Source of the DNA: Pyropia haitanensis
Taxonomy: Eukaryota; Rhodophyta; Bangiophyceae; Bangiales; Bangiaceae
NCBI GenBank assembly: GCA_008729055.1
Contig: SDUX01000002.1
Coordinates: 2,383,874-2,447,873, forward strand
DNA length: 64,000 bases
Direction: 5' to 3'
Position 1 is the stretch's first letter. Each line of letters begins with the position of its first letter. The notes under the pieces were generated by a model that worked only from the letters and a program-made list of their open reading frames with translations, was not told the DNA's origin and did no database searches. Both the position numbers and the translations under genes were made by a program. Positions 11,172 to 22,585 of this stretch are shown here, piece after piece.

Positions 11172-12634
11172 TTACGCGGTCGCACCCCCCCCCTCCCCCC
11201 CCCCCCCCCACCCCTCCACCAGGTCGTCGACGAGCAGCTCCACCGCCGGCCGCCCCGGCGCGTTGAGCCACGCCTGCAGCCGGTTCCGGTTGAGCGCGAT
11301 GATCCGGTTGTGCGCGATGGGCAGCGGCATCCCAAAGTCCACCACCGTCACCGCCCAGCCGAGGCCGCGGAGCCGCGCCGCCATCAGCCGCTCCTCGGCG
11401 CGGGCGCCGACGGGGGGGGCGACGCCTGGGGGGGAGGGGCGGGGGGGGGCGGGGGAGGCGCCCGCCACGGACCCGGCTGTGCGCGTCGGGGACACCGCGG
11501 CGGCGGCGGCGACCGCGTCGGCCGCCGCGACCGCGGCGGTCGCGACGGCGCCGTGGCCAGCGGCGGTGGCGGGCGCCGCCGCGTCTGGCGGCGCCCGCCG
11601 GATGGCGTCGCCGACGGTCAGCGGTGGGGGTGCTGCCGCCGCCGCCGCTACCGCCGCGGCTGGTGACGCGGGCAGCGCCGGCGCGGCCGTGGCGGCGGCG
11701 CCCGCGCCATTGCCGCCGCCGCCGCTGCCGCCGCCAGCGGCGGCACCCCTCCCCCCCCCCCCTCTTCTACCGGTGGGTAGGAGAAAGAGAACCAGGGGCG
11801 CCCGCCAAACGCGTCCTTGCGCGTGTGGATAAACGTCGCGCTCGGCGGCGGCTCGTACGTGCCGAGCGGGAAGAGCCGGCAGACGGCGGTCTCGAGGGTG
11901 GCCGTGCCAAACGCGACCATCGCGTCGTTGGAAAAGTTGGCAAACAGCGCCCGCCGGCCAAACGCGCGGAGCGCGGACAGGAAGGGGAGCTCCATGTCCG
12001 CGCCGCCGCCGCCGCCGTCCACGCCACCGGCGGGACCGCTTCCCCCGCCTCCTCCCCCGCCCCCACCGCCACCACCGCCGCTGCCGCCGCCGCCGCCACG
12101 GTCGGTGGTCATGGCGAGGAGGGTCGGGAGCCCCCCCCCCCCCCGGCGGTCCTGCAGCATCAGCTCCGCGCCGGTCGCCCCAAACAGCACCGTCGCGCCC
12201 GCCTGCAGAAACGCCGGCAGGAAGCGCATCAGCCCAAAGCAGCGGACGCCAAGCATCGGCGACGCGACCGCCACAAACGTGTGCGGCACCAGCCGCCCCG
12301 CCGCCAGCCGCCCCGACCGCGGGTCGTACAGCGCCGCGACCGCGTGGCGGGCGTAGAGGCCGCCGAGCGAAAAGCCCACCACCGACAGGTGCGTCAGCGA
12401 CGGGTGCGCCGCGGCGAGCGCGCACACGTCCGCCGCGACGCGGCGGCCGCCGGCCGCAACGCCGTCGGCGGTGCGCCGGTGGTTGACGCGCGTCGCGTGG
12501 ACGAGGGGGGGGGGGGCGCCGGGGGGGGCCCCACGCCGGGGGCGGCTGCCGAGGCACCCGACGAGCGCGTCAAAGTCTTCGGGCGTGCCGTGGAGGCCGT
12601 GCACCAGCAGCAGCAGGTGCGTGGGGGGGGCGTG

Positions 12635-12683
<49 letters not shown>

Positions 12684-12797
12684 TTGCCGCCGCCGCCGCC
12701 GCCGCCGCCGGCCGACGGGTCCGCCGCGGGTACGTGCGCGTCGACATAGTCGCCCGTCGACACCTCGCCAGCCTCACTAGCCGGCGGGGTGCCATTG

Positions 12798-12828
<31 letters not shown>

Positions 12829-12859
12829 CCGCCGATGGCAATGGCGACGGGGACGCCAT
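11172..12859 (-). CDS. DUF676-family serine esterase/lipase
   Basis: An alpha/beta-hydrolase of the DUF676 (FAM135/ROG1-like) family, expected to hydrolyse acyl esters in lipids. Reading leftward from ATG 12859, a Gly-rich leader precedes THLLLLVHGLHGTPEDFDALVG (strand plus oxyanion HGL), then LTHLSVVGFSLGGLYARHAV with the nucleophile Ser in GFSLGG. These are followed by FVAVASPMLGVR, FLPAFLQAGATVLFGATG, and FANFSNDAMVAFGTATLE, which holds the likely catalytic Asp. The C-terminal GWAVTVVDFGMPLPIAHNRIIAL carries the candidate His and matches plant DUF676 proteins. The frame shifts once at the C run 11753-11764, so the last 190 residues are in another frame, ending at TAA 11172-11174. The start is not certain: the frame is open further upstream but low-complexity. 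The N-terminal CCA/GGT repeat at 12888-12928 lies just outside. Confidence 0.75.
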
Positions 12860-13231
12860 TCGCCGGCTGCCGCCGCCGCCGCCGCCACCACCACCACCAC
12901 CACCACCACCACCACCACCACCACCGGCGGCAACCACCCCCCCGCCACCAACCGCCGCCGCCGCGACGCGCGGCGGCCGGCCACCCCCCCCCCCCCCCCC
13001 GGCGGCACGACGCGCCCCCCCCCCCGCGACGCCCCAGCGGCGGCGACAGCAACGGCCGCGGCCGTGGCGGCGGCGACGGCGGCGGGGGTGACGGCGGTGA
13101 CGGCGGCACGGGCGACCGACGGCCGCCGCCGGCGGCTGGCGGGGGGGGGGGGGGCGGCAAACGCCGCGGCGGGGCGGGCAGCCCGTGGGGCCGCCGCGGT
13201 CGCGGCGGGTGCGGCAGCGGCGGGAGCGGCA

Positions 13232-13277
<46 letters not shown>

Positions 13278-14279
13278 GGCGGCTGGCGGCGGCGGCGGCG
13301 GCCGAGGGAGGAGCGGCGGGCACCGGCCTGCCGGCGCGGCCGCCACGCATCCGCGGCGGCAAGATTGGCAGGGGCGGAGGAGGGGGGTGGCGGGGCGGAG
13401 GAGGGCAGGCGTGTCCCCGCCGGCCCACCGGCGCTCGGAAACACCCGGTTTTGCGGGGAGGAGCGGCAGAGGCAACGGGGGGCAGGGGAGGGGGGGTGGC
13501 CGCGCCGACGGGGTGGGCGGGGCGCGCCGACGGCGGCGCGGGGGTGGCGGGTCGGCCCGCGCACGGGGTGCGCGCACCGGGCGGGTGTTGCCACGCGGCT
13601 GGCACGGGCGGTCGGGCCGGGGGTGGGACGCGGCGGCCGGCGGCGCCGCGGCGCCGCGGCCCGCGCGGGCCCCGCGGGTGCCAGCACGGTGCCCCCACGG
13701 GGCGCGCCACGCCGCCGCCGCCGCCGCGTCGCCGTGGCCCGCCGCGGGCCGCTGCCCGATTGGGCCCGGCCCTCGCCCGAGGGCGGCGTGCCCAAGAACA
13801 ACAAAAAGCGACACGTCAACGCCACGGCCATGCCAACACGATGCATGCCCCCTACAAGGCGGGCGATGCCTGGCGGTGCGCCGCCGCTGCCGCCGCGGCG
13901 GTCGCTCCCGTGCGGCGGCGCGCGCCGATGGACTCTGCCGCGGCGGTCGGCGGCACGGCCGGCCGCCACGCCACCCCCTCCACCCCGCCCGGCTCGTCCA
14001 AACGAAAAAAAAAAAAAAAAAAAGGACACCGCACACGCGCGGCCGTCGCGGTGGCGCCCCCGCTCCCCCCGCCCCCCTCCGCGCGGCACCAGTGCACCCC
14101 TCCGCGCCCCCCTCGCCGCCCCCCCCCCCCCCCCCCGCCATCATCGCACAGCGGACCTCGACCCCGCCATCCGCGCACAGAGGAACCTCGACCCATCCCC
14201 CCCCCCCGCCCCCCCCCCCCCCCCCCCCCCCGCCCCCCACGTCCCCTTCCCCCGCGCCGTTCGCCCCCCCCCTCCCCCC
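12860..14279. other. Divergent-looking GC-rich spacer with ACC and A-run repeats
   Basis: Contains an (ACC)n tract at about 12886-12926, many (GCC)n runs and a pure A19 run at 14005-14023. Long ORFs in both directions are low-complexity. It should hold the promoter of the esterase gene and the 3' UTR of the next - strand gene. No conserved domain was seen. Confidence 0.35.
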
Positions 14280-14391
14280 TCACACCACCGACCAGTTCCA
14301 CTTGGCGCCGTCCCCGTCCCGCCGTGCGGACGGCAGCCCCGAGCGGATGTCAAACCCCCACTTGGCGGCAAAGTCCTCTGCCGGCGACGCG

Positions 14392-14432
<41 letters not shown>

Positions 14433-15325
14433 GTCCGCGTCGGCGCCCGCCGCGGCTGCGGTCGTTGCCGCGGCCGCCGCGGCGGCCGCCGCGGCTGGTG
14501 TCGACGCCGTTGGGGGGGGGGGGGGGGCGGTACGGATGCGGCCGTCGCCGCCCCCCCGGTGGGGTGGGGGGGGGGGGGGGGGGGGATGGCCGCTCCGCCG
14601 CCGCGGCGACCTGCACGCCCAGCCGTGCCAGGCGTGAGACGGACGCCGCGCTGCGGCGGGGGCGGCGGGTGCGGCGGCGGCCGCCGCCGTTGCCGCCGCG
14701 GCTGTCGCCGCCGCCGTCGCCACGCGCCGCCGCCGCGGCGGCGGCCTCCCCAGCCGGGCACGCCGCCGCCATGGACAGCGGCGGCGGCACCGCGGGCGTC
14801 GCGGCCCCGTCTGGGGCGGCCGCCCCACCGGCGGCCGCCACGCCGGCCGCGGCGTCGGCGCCGACGCCGCCGTTGGGGTGCGCGTCACCGCCCGCGGCGG
14901 GCGCGCCGTCCGCGGCGACCGGCGGCGGCACCGCGACGGGGGTGGCGAGCGTGGCGAGCGCCACGCGGCTGGCGGCGTCGCCGTCGTCATCACTCCACGC
15001 GCCGACGCCACCGACGGCGGCCTGCGGGGAAAAGCCGCCCCTGCCGAGCGCGTCGTCAAAGCGGGGCGTCAGGTTGGAGCACAGGCCGCCCAGCGCGTCC
15101 CGCCGGCGGCGGCCGCCGCCGCCGCCGCCCCCACCGCCACCCCCACCGCCACCGCCGCCGCCACCACCACCGCCACCGCCGCCGCCGCCACCCCCACCCG
15201 CGCCGCGGCCGTCGCCACCACCGCCGCCGCCACCACCACCGCCGCCGCCGCCGCCTCGTCGCGTGGTGCCGGCGCCGCCCACGGCGGCATCCCCGCCGCC
15301 GCCGCCGCCGCGCCCGCCGTCGGGC

Positions 15326-15359
<34 letters not shown>

Positions 15360-15371
15360 TGCCGCCGCCGT

Positions 15372-15403
<32 letters not shown>

Positions 15404-15578
15404 CCGCTGTGGGCGGCCGCGACCGCCGCCGCGACGCCGACGCGGGTGCCCGGCGCGCGGCGTTTGGCGGGCGTCGCGCACGCAGAGGGCGGGGAGAGCG
15501 ACGCGTCGGCCGAGCGGAGGAGCCGCAGCCGCGGGGGAGGGGGGCCGACAGGGGGCCCGACGACCGGCTGGTGCTCAT
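14280..15578 (-). CDS. KRP/ICK-like cyclin-dependent kinase inhibitor (candidate)
   Basis: The diagnostic part is the extreme C-terminus, AAKWGFDIRSGLP...KWNWSVV before TGA 14280-14282. Plant KRP/ICK CDK inhibitors end with F-x2-KYNFD-x5-PL-x-GR-(F/Y)-EW, the CDK/cyclin-binding segment, and this matches in spacing and aromatic residues. Upstream in a neighbouring frame lie LGGLCSNLTPRFDDALGRGG (about 15100-15040), a basic block RRRTRRPRRSAASVSRLARLG and an N-terminal ATPAKRRAPGTRVGV (about 15480-15435), which recalls the basic N-terminus of KRPs. Third positions are strongly G/C in these stretches. The frame changes at C/G runs 14510-14583 and near 15540. The best start is ATG 15578 (GGATGAG), which needs one indel. 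If correct, it acts in the nucleus to restrain CDK-cyclin complexes. Confidence 0.48.
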
Positions 15579-18500
15579 CCTGGGTGACCGAGGGGGGAGA
15601 CGCGCACGGGAGGAGGCGGGCGGGGCGGGGAAAGAGCGGGGAGGGAGGGAGGGAGGTTGGGAGGGCGCGGAAGGGCGTCGGAGGGGCTGGAAGGCTGTGG
15701 GAACTTGGGCTTGGCAGAGGGCGGGAGGGCGGGGGGGGGGGGGGGGGGTCAGGTACAAGGTCGCCTGGATGGGAGCGAGGCCCGTCACCAGCCGAGTGCG
15801 GCTATACGGCAGATAAAGGGGGGGATGAGGGGATGGGAAGCAGGCACGGGTGGCGAGTCGCCACCAACGTCGATGCAGGCGGCGGCGGCTGTCCAAGAGG
15901 GTGGCGGCAGACGGATGGCGCACCGAGCCTGTCTGCGACCGGGACAATGACGGCGAGGGCGACGTAGACAGCTTCCGTGCAAGGTGAGGACGCTCGCGCC
16001 GCGGCACAGCGGGGAGCGCCGCTGCACGGCCGCGTTTCGGGGGGGACGGCGGATGCGGCGGGGGAGGCGGCCGTGCCACCCACCGCGGGCGGTGTGGAAG
16101 CCGCGGACGGGGGTGTGGGGGAGGCACGCCACCGCTGCTGGGAACCGGCAGCCGACGCGCGCAGCCGACCGCCGGCGGTGGTGGCGCGCGGCGGCGGGGC
16201 GCCCAAGACCCCGCCGCGGCGGCCAGCGGGCGACCGCCGACAGCGGTGTGGCACACCCCCCCCCCCCCCCCCCCCCGCCTGCACGGCCAGGGCGGTCGCG
16301 TCGCGTCGCCGGCCGCCGCTGCGCTGGGGTCCCGCAGCGGTCGCCGCGCCCGCCGTCCACCCACACGGGCAATGGCCGGGCGCCGCCGCCGGCGGCGGGA
16401 CGCCCACCCCCCCAACTTCCTCCCCCCCCCCCCCCACCCCGGCCGTGGCCACCTCCCGTCGAGGGGGGACGGTGCGGCGTGCGGCCGGGCGGCCGCCCAC
16501 CACCGCCGCCGCCCGGCCGCCAGCCGCCGCGCCGCGGGTGGCGCCCCCTCCCCACGCCGCCAGCCCGCGGCGGGGCGCGGGCAACCCCTCGCCCCCCCCC
16601 CCCCCCCCCCCGCCGCGGCCGCTGCGCGGCCGCCCCCGCGACGCCGTCGCGGACCCACCGCGGCCGCAGCGTGGCGGCACACCCCCCGCCGCGCGCCGCG
16701 GCCGCCATTGCCGCCGCGCAGCGGCCGCGGCGGCCGCCGCCGCGGGGGTGGGTCATGGCCGCCGCGGGCGGCGTCCCCTTCCCCCCCGGGCGGCGCTTTT
16801 TTTCCCCGCGGTGCGGACGCGCTGCTGCCCCGTCTACCGCCGCGCTCGACCGCCGCCGCCGCGGTTGCGGTGTGGCACTTGGCCGTACGCGACCCTTTTC
16901 CGGTAGGGGCTGGGGGGGGGGGGGGGGGGGGGTAGGGGCAAGTGCCCGACGCGATGCATTGAGGAAAGGGGCGCAGCGAGGCCGCCGCGACTACGAGAGG
17001 GGGGACCGTCCCAGCGTGGGTGTGGAGGGAGTGCGGGAGAGGGGGGGTGCGGGGAGGAAGGGGGGAGGGGGGGGGGGGGGGGGGGGGTGTGGCTGCTGCG
17101 TTTGGCGGCCCCCCCGCGTCGACGCGCGCTGCGCGACCGCCAGGAGAGGGGTGCGGCGGGCAGGACCGCTCGCGGCGGCCGCGCGCTGCCCCCAGCGGCG
17201 AGGGCGGCGCGACGACGGCCCGCCGCGGCAGACGATGCCCCCCCCCTCCCAACGCACGCCCCCGACGGGACGCCCGCCCACCCGCCCCCCCACCCCCCAC
17301 CCCCCCGCCCCCCCCCCGTCCAGGCCGAGCACGGCGCGGCCGCACCGGCGCCCCCCCCCCCCCCCCCCCCCCCCGCGCGCCGCCGCCGCGGCGGTGCGTC
17401 GGCCCCAACCAAAAAAAAGAAAAAAAAAAAAAAAATTTTTTTTCCGCCGCCGCCCCGCCGCGCGACGCGCGGCCGCTCCCCCCCCAAACCGCCGTCGCGG
17501 CGCGTCGCGCGCCGGCGGTGCGCGCGGCCGACGCGGCGGGCGGCGTGGTGGGGGGGCGCGGGTTGTGGCGCTGGGGGGCGCGCTGGCGGGTGGGGTGGGG
17601 TGGGGGGGGGGGGGGGGGGGGGGGGGTGCCGTGGTGGAGGCCGAGGCGGGGGTGGGGCGAGCGTCGGTCCTCTCGGGGCGGCGGGTAGCGGCAAGGGAGA
17701 GACTGGGTGGGGGGGAGCCAAACCGACGGGAAACAAAAAAAAAAAAAAAAAAAAAAAAGGCGGAACCAAAGCGGGGACCCTGCCCACGCGCGTCGTCGGC
17801 CGGCCGGTGGGGGCCGCCCGCCGGCTGCCGCGATGGGGGGAGGGGAGAGGCGAGCAATTCAACGGCGGGACGGCCGGTGGGTGGTAGATGGGCTGCCCGC
17901 GGGGCGGCCGGCGCGGGACGCCCGGCCAGCCTCCCACGCGCTCTCCCCCCCTCGGCCGCGGCGGGGCTCAAGGCGGCGCCTTGCGCCACAGCGCCCCAGA
18001 AGTTTACCCGACGGGGTAGCCAAATACATATTCCCGAAAGTCTATTCCTTGAGTCGAAAGCACACTTCTTCTGTGTAGACGTTTGTGATCTAGAATTTAA
18101 AGCTGAGCATGTGTCGTGAGTGGGTAGTCGTGACTATGCATGAAGAATACTGTTTGGCATGGACAATGCGGGTACATGCACGCAAGTACACTTCGGATCC
18201 TGTGTATCAAACGTCTTTCATGGTTTTTTCGTGCGAGATGTGCTTTATTGCTATCTGCAGCATCGCCCTGCCCTCCCCGACCGCCAAGCACATCTGGTGC
18301 AACAAAAGAAAATGGAAGCAGACGAACACGGCAAGGTGACAACAGCAGCGAGACCAAGATGGAGCGAGCATACATCCAAGCGACGCGAGAGGGACGGACA
18401 AGGTCAGTCAGTGTCATCACAGCATCTCAGCACAGAGGATGCTCGCAGCATGAGCAAGTACGCACACCCCGCATCGCCGGCGGTGCGGCGACCGTTACAC

Positions 18501-19835
18501 CGAGCGCCCACCCTCTCCCCCCCGATGGCCGCCCGCCCCTCCCGCGGCATTCCCCCCTCGCTGTCCTACCCCTTCCGCTAGCGTCCGCGAGGAGACCTGG
18601 GCCCACGCACCTCTCGCGGCGTGGGCTGCAGACCAGTCGGGCACGCCGCCACAGCCGCTGCCGCCGCCACTGCCGCAGCCGCCACCGATGTCTCTGCGGC
18701 CGCCGCTGCAGGTGAAGACCACCACCGCCGCCTTGCGGGTGCACTTGCGCGGGACAATCAATCCCCTTTTGCGGGACGACAATGACCCACAACCCAGAGG
18801 TCGGCCAGAGGGAGGCGGCAGCGGTGGCACGTAGACGACGCCCGAGACAAGGGAATGGGGAAGGGCGGAAGTGAGAGCGGGGTACGCGCCGAGGTGGGTG
18901 AGAGGGTAGTGTGAAGAATGAGGTGCGGCGGGGTCCAGAGAGGGGGAGGAGGGGAAAGGGAGGGGGTGAGAAGGGTGGGATGGGGAGGGCGCGGGACAGG
19001 GAGGGGTGTGAAGAGGAGAAGAGACAGGGAAAGTGGGCCCGCAGGACCCATAAGACACGCAAGGCTCGAAGTAGGCGTCAGTATCATGGCCGCGTCGCAT
19101 GTCCGCAGGCGCCCCCACACGGGGAGCCGCGCTCCACAGAGACGCGGAGTGGGCTCGCGGCGGCGGTGCAAGCAGCGGCAACGGAAGCAGAGGCGGAGAC
19201 GATGGCGACAGTGGCGGCAGAGACACCGGCGGTGGTGAGACGCGAGAGGATAGTACACCTCGCCCGTCCCTGCACCTTCCCTCCTGGCCCTTGCCCCATC
19301 CTGCCTCCTTCCCCTCTCCCACTCCCCCTCCGTCCCACCCCAGCTTACCGCCAAGAGTGGCCTCGCCAAGTGAACGGCCCACGTCATGCACCGCTGCCTT
19401 CGATCCCGCCGCACGCGTCCAGGCGGGACGGACAGTGCAGCGCACAAAGCAGAGGGAGGGGTGAAGTAGAAGGGTGGGAGTGGTGGGACAGAGCCCGTGG
19501 CGAGCAGGCGAGGGAAAGGCAGTGGAGAGGCGCACGAGAGGGGGTGGGAGGCGGGGGGGCAGGATGGCAAGGGCGGGATGGGGGAGGATTCGGGGCGGTC
19601 GGCTTGCACTGGGACGACCCAAGGTGGGGAGAGACGTGCAAGCGACCACTTGCACCGCTGCATTCTCGATTCTCACGAAATGAGGGGTGCCAATTATTGA
19701 GTGCGACGCAACGTGCTGACCACCAACCGGCGACAGCGTGTGGTACCGGTGATGGAGTGGAATCTATCGTGTGAAGAGGAAAAAGCGTCGTAACACAATC
19801 CTATGGTGGTATATTTGTGAAAACCATGTATTCTT
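15579..19835. other. 4.2-kb stretch with no supportable gene
   Basis: 15.6-17.9 kb is very GC-rich, with C runs (16256-16275, 17350-17373) and three A-rich tracts: A8-G-A16-T8 at 17411-17443 and A24 at 17735-17758. 18.0-19.8 kb is markedly richer in A+T. Long ORFs exist (15977-16906 +, 15802-16680 -, 18495-19676 -, 18911-19774 +), but none shows a domain, a consistent codon signature or a good start. 18495-19676 (-) is the longest clean one in the AT-richer part and may deserve an RNA-seq check. Confidence 0.35.
17411..17443. repeat. A-run/T-run junction
   Basis: A8-G-A16 directly followed by T8 in otherwise GC-rich DNA. Similar pure A runs lie at 14005-14023 (19 nt) and 17735-17758 (24 nt). 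They may be poly(A) relics of retroposed copies or replication-slippage tracts. Confidence 0.8.
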
Positions 19836-19902
19836 TTACCCCGCTAGTTTCGAAACGGGGTGCTGTGGCGGCCGGCGGTTGCCTGGCGGCGCCGCCCCCA
19901 CC

Positions 19903-19940
<38 letters not shown>

Positions 19941-20158
19941 CGCCGCGGCGGCCATGGCGGCAAGGTTGGCGTGGAGGGCGCGCAGCTGCGCCTCGAGCGC
20001 CGCCACCCGCTCGTCACGGCCGCGGAGGGCGGCGCGCAGCGCCGCCGCGTCGCTGCTAGGGGCCGCCGCGTGGCCGCCGCCGCCGCCGCCGCCACCACCA
20101 CCCACAGCCCCACTCCAACCACCGTTGCTGCCGCTGCCGCCGCTGCTGCTGTCGCCCA

Positions 20159-20200
<42 letters not shown>

Positions 20201-22531
20201 TGCCGCCGCTGCCGCTGCCGCCGCCGTTGCCAGGGGCGCCGCCGGCGGCGGCGCGCGCGGCGGCGGCGGCCGCCGAGCGGAGGCCCGACCCCCACGGCGC
20301 CTCTGCCGCCGCCGCCGCGTGGCCGTCACGAGCCGCCACCGCGGCGGGCACGCCCATGGCCGCCGCGGCCGCCGCGGCGGCGGCGGCCGGCGTCCCCCGC
20401 GGCGGCCGGCCGCCCGCCGCCGCGCGCGTCGCGGCGGCGGCCTTGATCCGCCGCGCGAGGTGCCAAAACCGCACCTGGTCCTCGGCAATGTTGATGGCGC
20501 GCACCCACAGCCGCGCCGCCTCGACGCCCCGGTGGACGGCGAGCACGTCTGGGTGCTCGGCGAGCGTCGCGAGCACCGCCTCCCGCGACACCGCCGCGAT
20601 CTCACAGTACGTCCCGCAGACGGCCTGCATCGAGCGGGGGCGCTGGAAGAGCAGCTCGTCCTCCCCAAACACGTCCCCGACGCGCAGCCGCACCACCGCG
20701 TCGGAGCGGCCGGCGGGGGCGCCACCCCCACCGTCGGCACCGCCACCGCCGCCACCGCCGCCGCCGACGCCACCACCGCCGACGCCACCGCCCATGCCGC
20801 CGCCACCGTCGACGCTGTCGATGGACGAAAAGGGGCTCAGCCGGCTGGTGCCACCGCTGTTGCCGCCGCCGCCCAGGGCAAGTGAGTTGCCAAACGCCGC
20901 CAGGCCACCCGTCGCACTCCCGCCCGACCGGTCGCGGTCGGTCTCGTTGTCGGGCGCCTCGAGGGTGGCCTCCCCGTGCATCAGCACGTAGAGCGCGTCG
21001 GGGGTGTCCCCCGCGCGGTAGACGAGCTCGTCGGGCCGGAAAAATAGCTCCTGCGCCTGCGAGCACACGTGCGCGAGCGCGGCGGGCGGCAGGTCCCGCA
21101 GCAGCGTCGCTCGGGACAGCGCCTTGCCATACGTGTACGCCATGACCTGCGCGCGGAGGTCGGGGCTCATCGCGTCGAGTAGCTGCTTCTCGTTTGCAAT
21201 CCGCAGCCGCTCGTAGCGGTGCTGAAAGTAGCGGCGGATGTCAAAGGCGAGCGAGGAGGGCAGCTTCCGCAGCCGCGCATAGTCGCTCAGCTGGTCCATC
21301 TGCGTCCGGTGGTACATGCTGTTGACCGACAGCTCCGACACCAGCGACGCCACATTGGTGATGACAAAGGCAAAGCACGCGGCGCCCATGAACATCACAA
21401 TGACCGTGTAGCAGCGCTCCCGCGTGTTGCGCGGTGTGATGTCACCGTACCCAATCGTCGTGACGGTGGCTATTGGTAGGCAGAGGAATGCGGGAGAGAC
21501 GTACGCAAAAGGACTCGCACGGGAGGGCACGAACGAGTCAGGGCAGCAACGCCACAGGCCAACAGCAGGACCACAAACACGGCACGCCAGCAAAGCAAAG
21601 CAGCACGTCAGTACTCACCGTCACTGCCCAGCCAACAGGCCCCCGCCCAGCGCCGCAAGCACGCCGACCACGACGGAGAGACACCAGCAGGTCCAGAAAA
21701 AACGGCTGGCGACACGGTACGCCCCCCCCCCCCCCCCCCAACGCACCTGCGGAGAAGAACACCGACGCGACCCACCGGCCAAACAGGTCGTCTGGGATGT
21801 CATCCTGGAGCAGCCACGAGTCCTCCCCCGGCTGCGCGAGGCTGCCGATAAAGTAAAACAGGCAGCCGATCCAGTGTGCCAGCAGCAGCACCATGGCGAG
21901 GAGGTAGAGCATACGCAGGTACGCGTACTTGATGTGCATCCGCACCTCCACGCGCGTGAACGAGTTGCGCATCCGCGCCCGCCGGAAGAGGCTGACGAGC
22001 TTGGACAGCCGCAGCAGGCGGAGGAAGCGGAGGAGCTTGAAGAGGACGCTCGACTCGGCCGAGAACGCCAGGCTCAGCACGTCCCAGGGAAAGGTCGAGA
22101 GGACGTCGGGGAGCAGCCACGTCCGCGCGTACCGCGTCGCGATGACCCGCCCGCGGGTCTCCATGACGCGGTCGTGGCGGATGTAGCCCGTGACAAAGCA
22201 GAGCAGGATGTCGGTGGCAAAGGCGAGGTCCATCAGCCGCTCCACCCAGAAGAAAAACGACGACGGCGTCAGCCGCGGGTAAAAGCAGTAGACAAAGACA
22301 GAAAAGGTGGCCACGTACAGCAGCAGCACGCACAGCACCGAGTCCCACACCCGCCGGAAGCCGCCCGTCGGGTCAAAGTAGAGCCCGCACCAGCCGCTCG
22401 CCGCCGCCGACGCGGACCGCGGGCGCAGCGCGTAGCCGCCATGCTTCTTCTCCGCCACCGCCTGCAGCGCCGTGTTGACCTGGTCCTTGACCCGCAGCAC
22501 CGCGTCGCTGCTCGTGTCGGTACCGCCACCC

Positions 22532-22585
<54 letters not shown>

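Noticed and set aside
18495..19676. 393-codon ORF on the - strand
   Set aside because: No domain, poor codon bias and an equally long ORF on the opposite strand; left as unannotated pending expression data.
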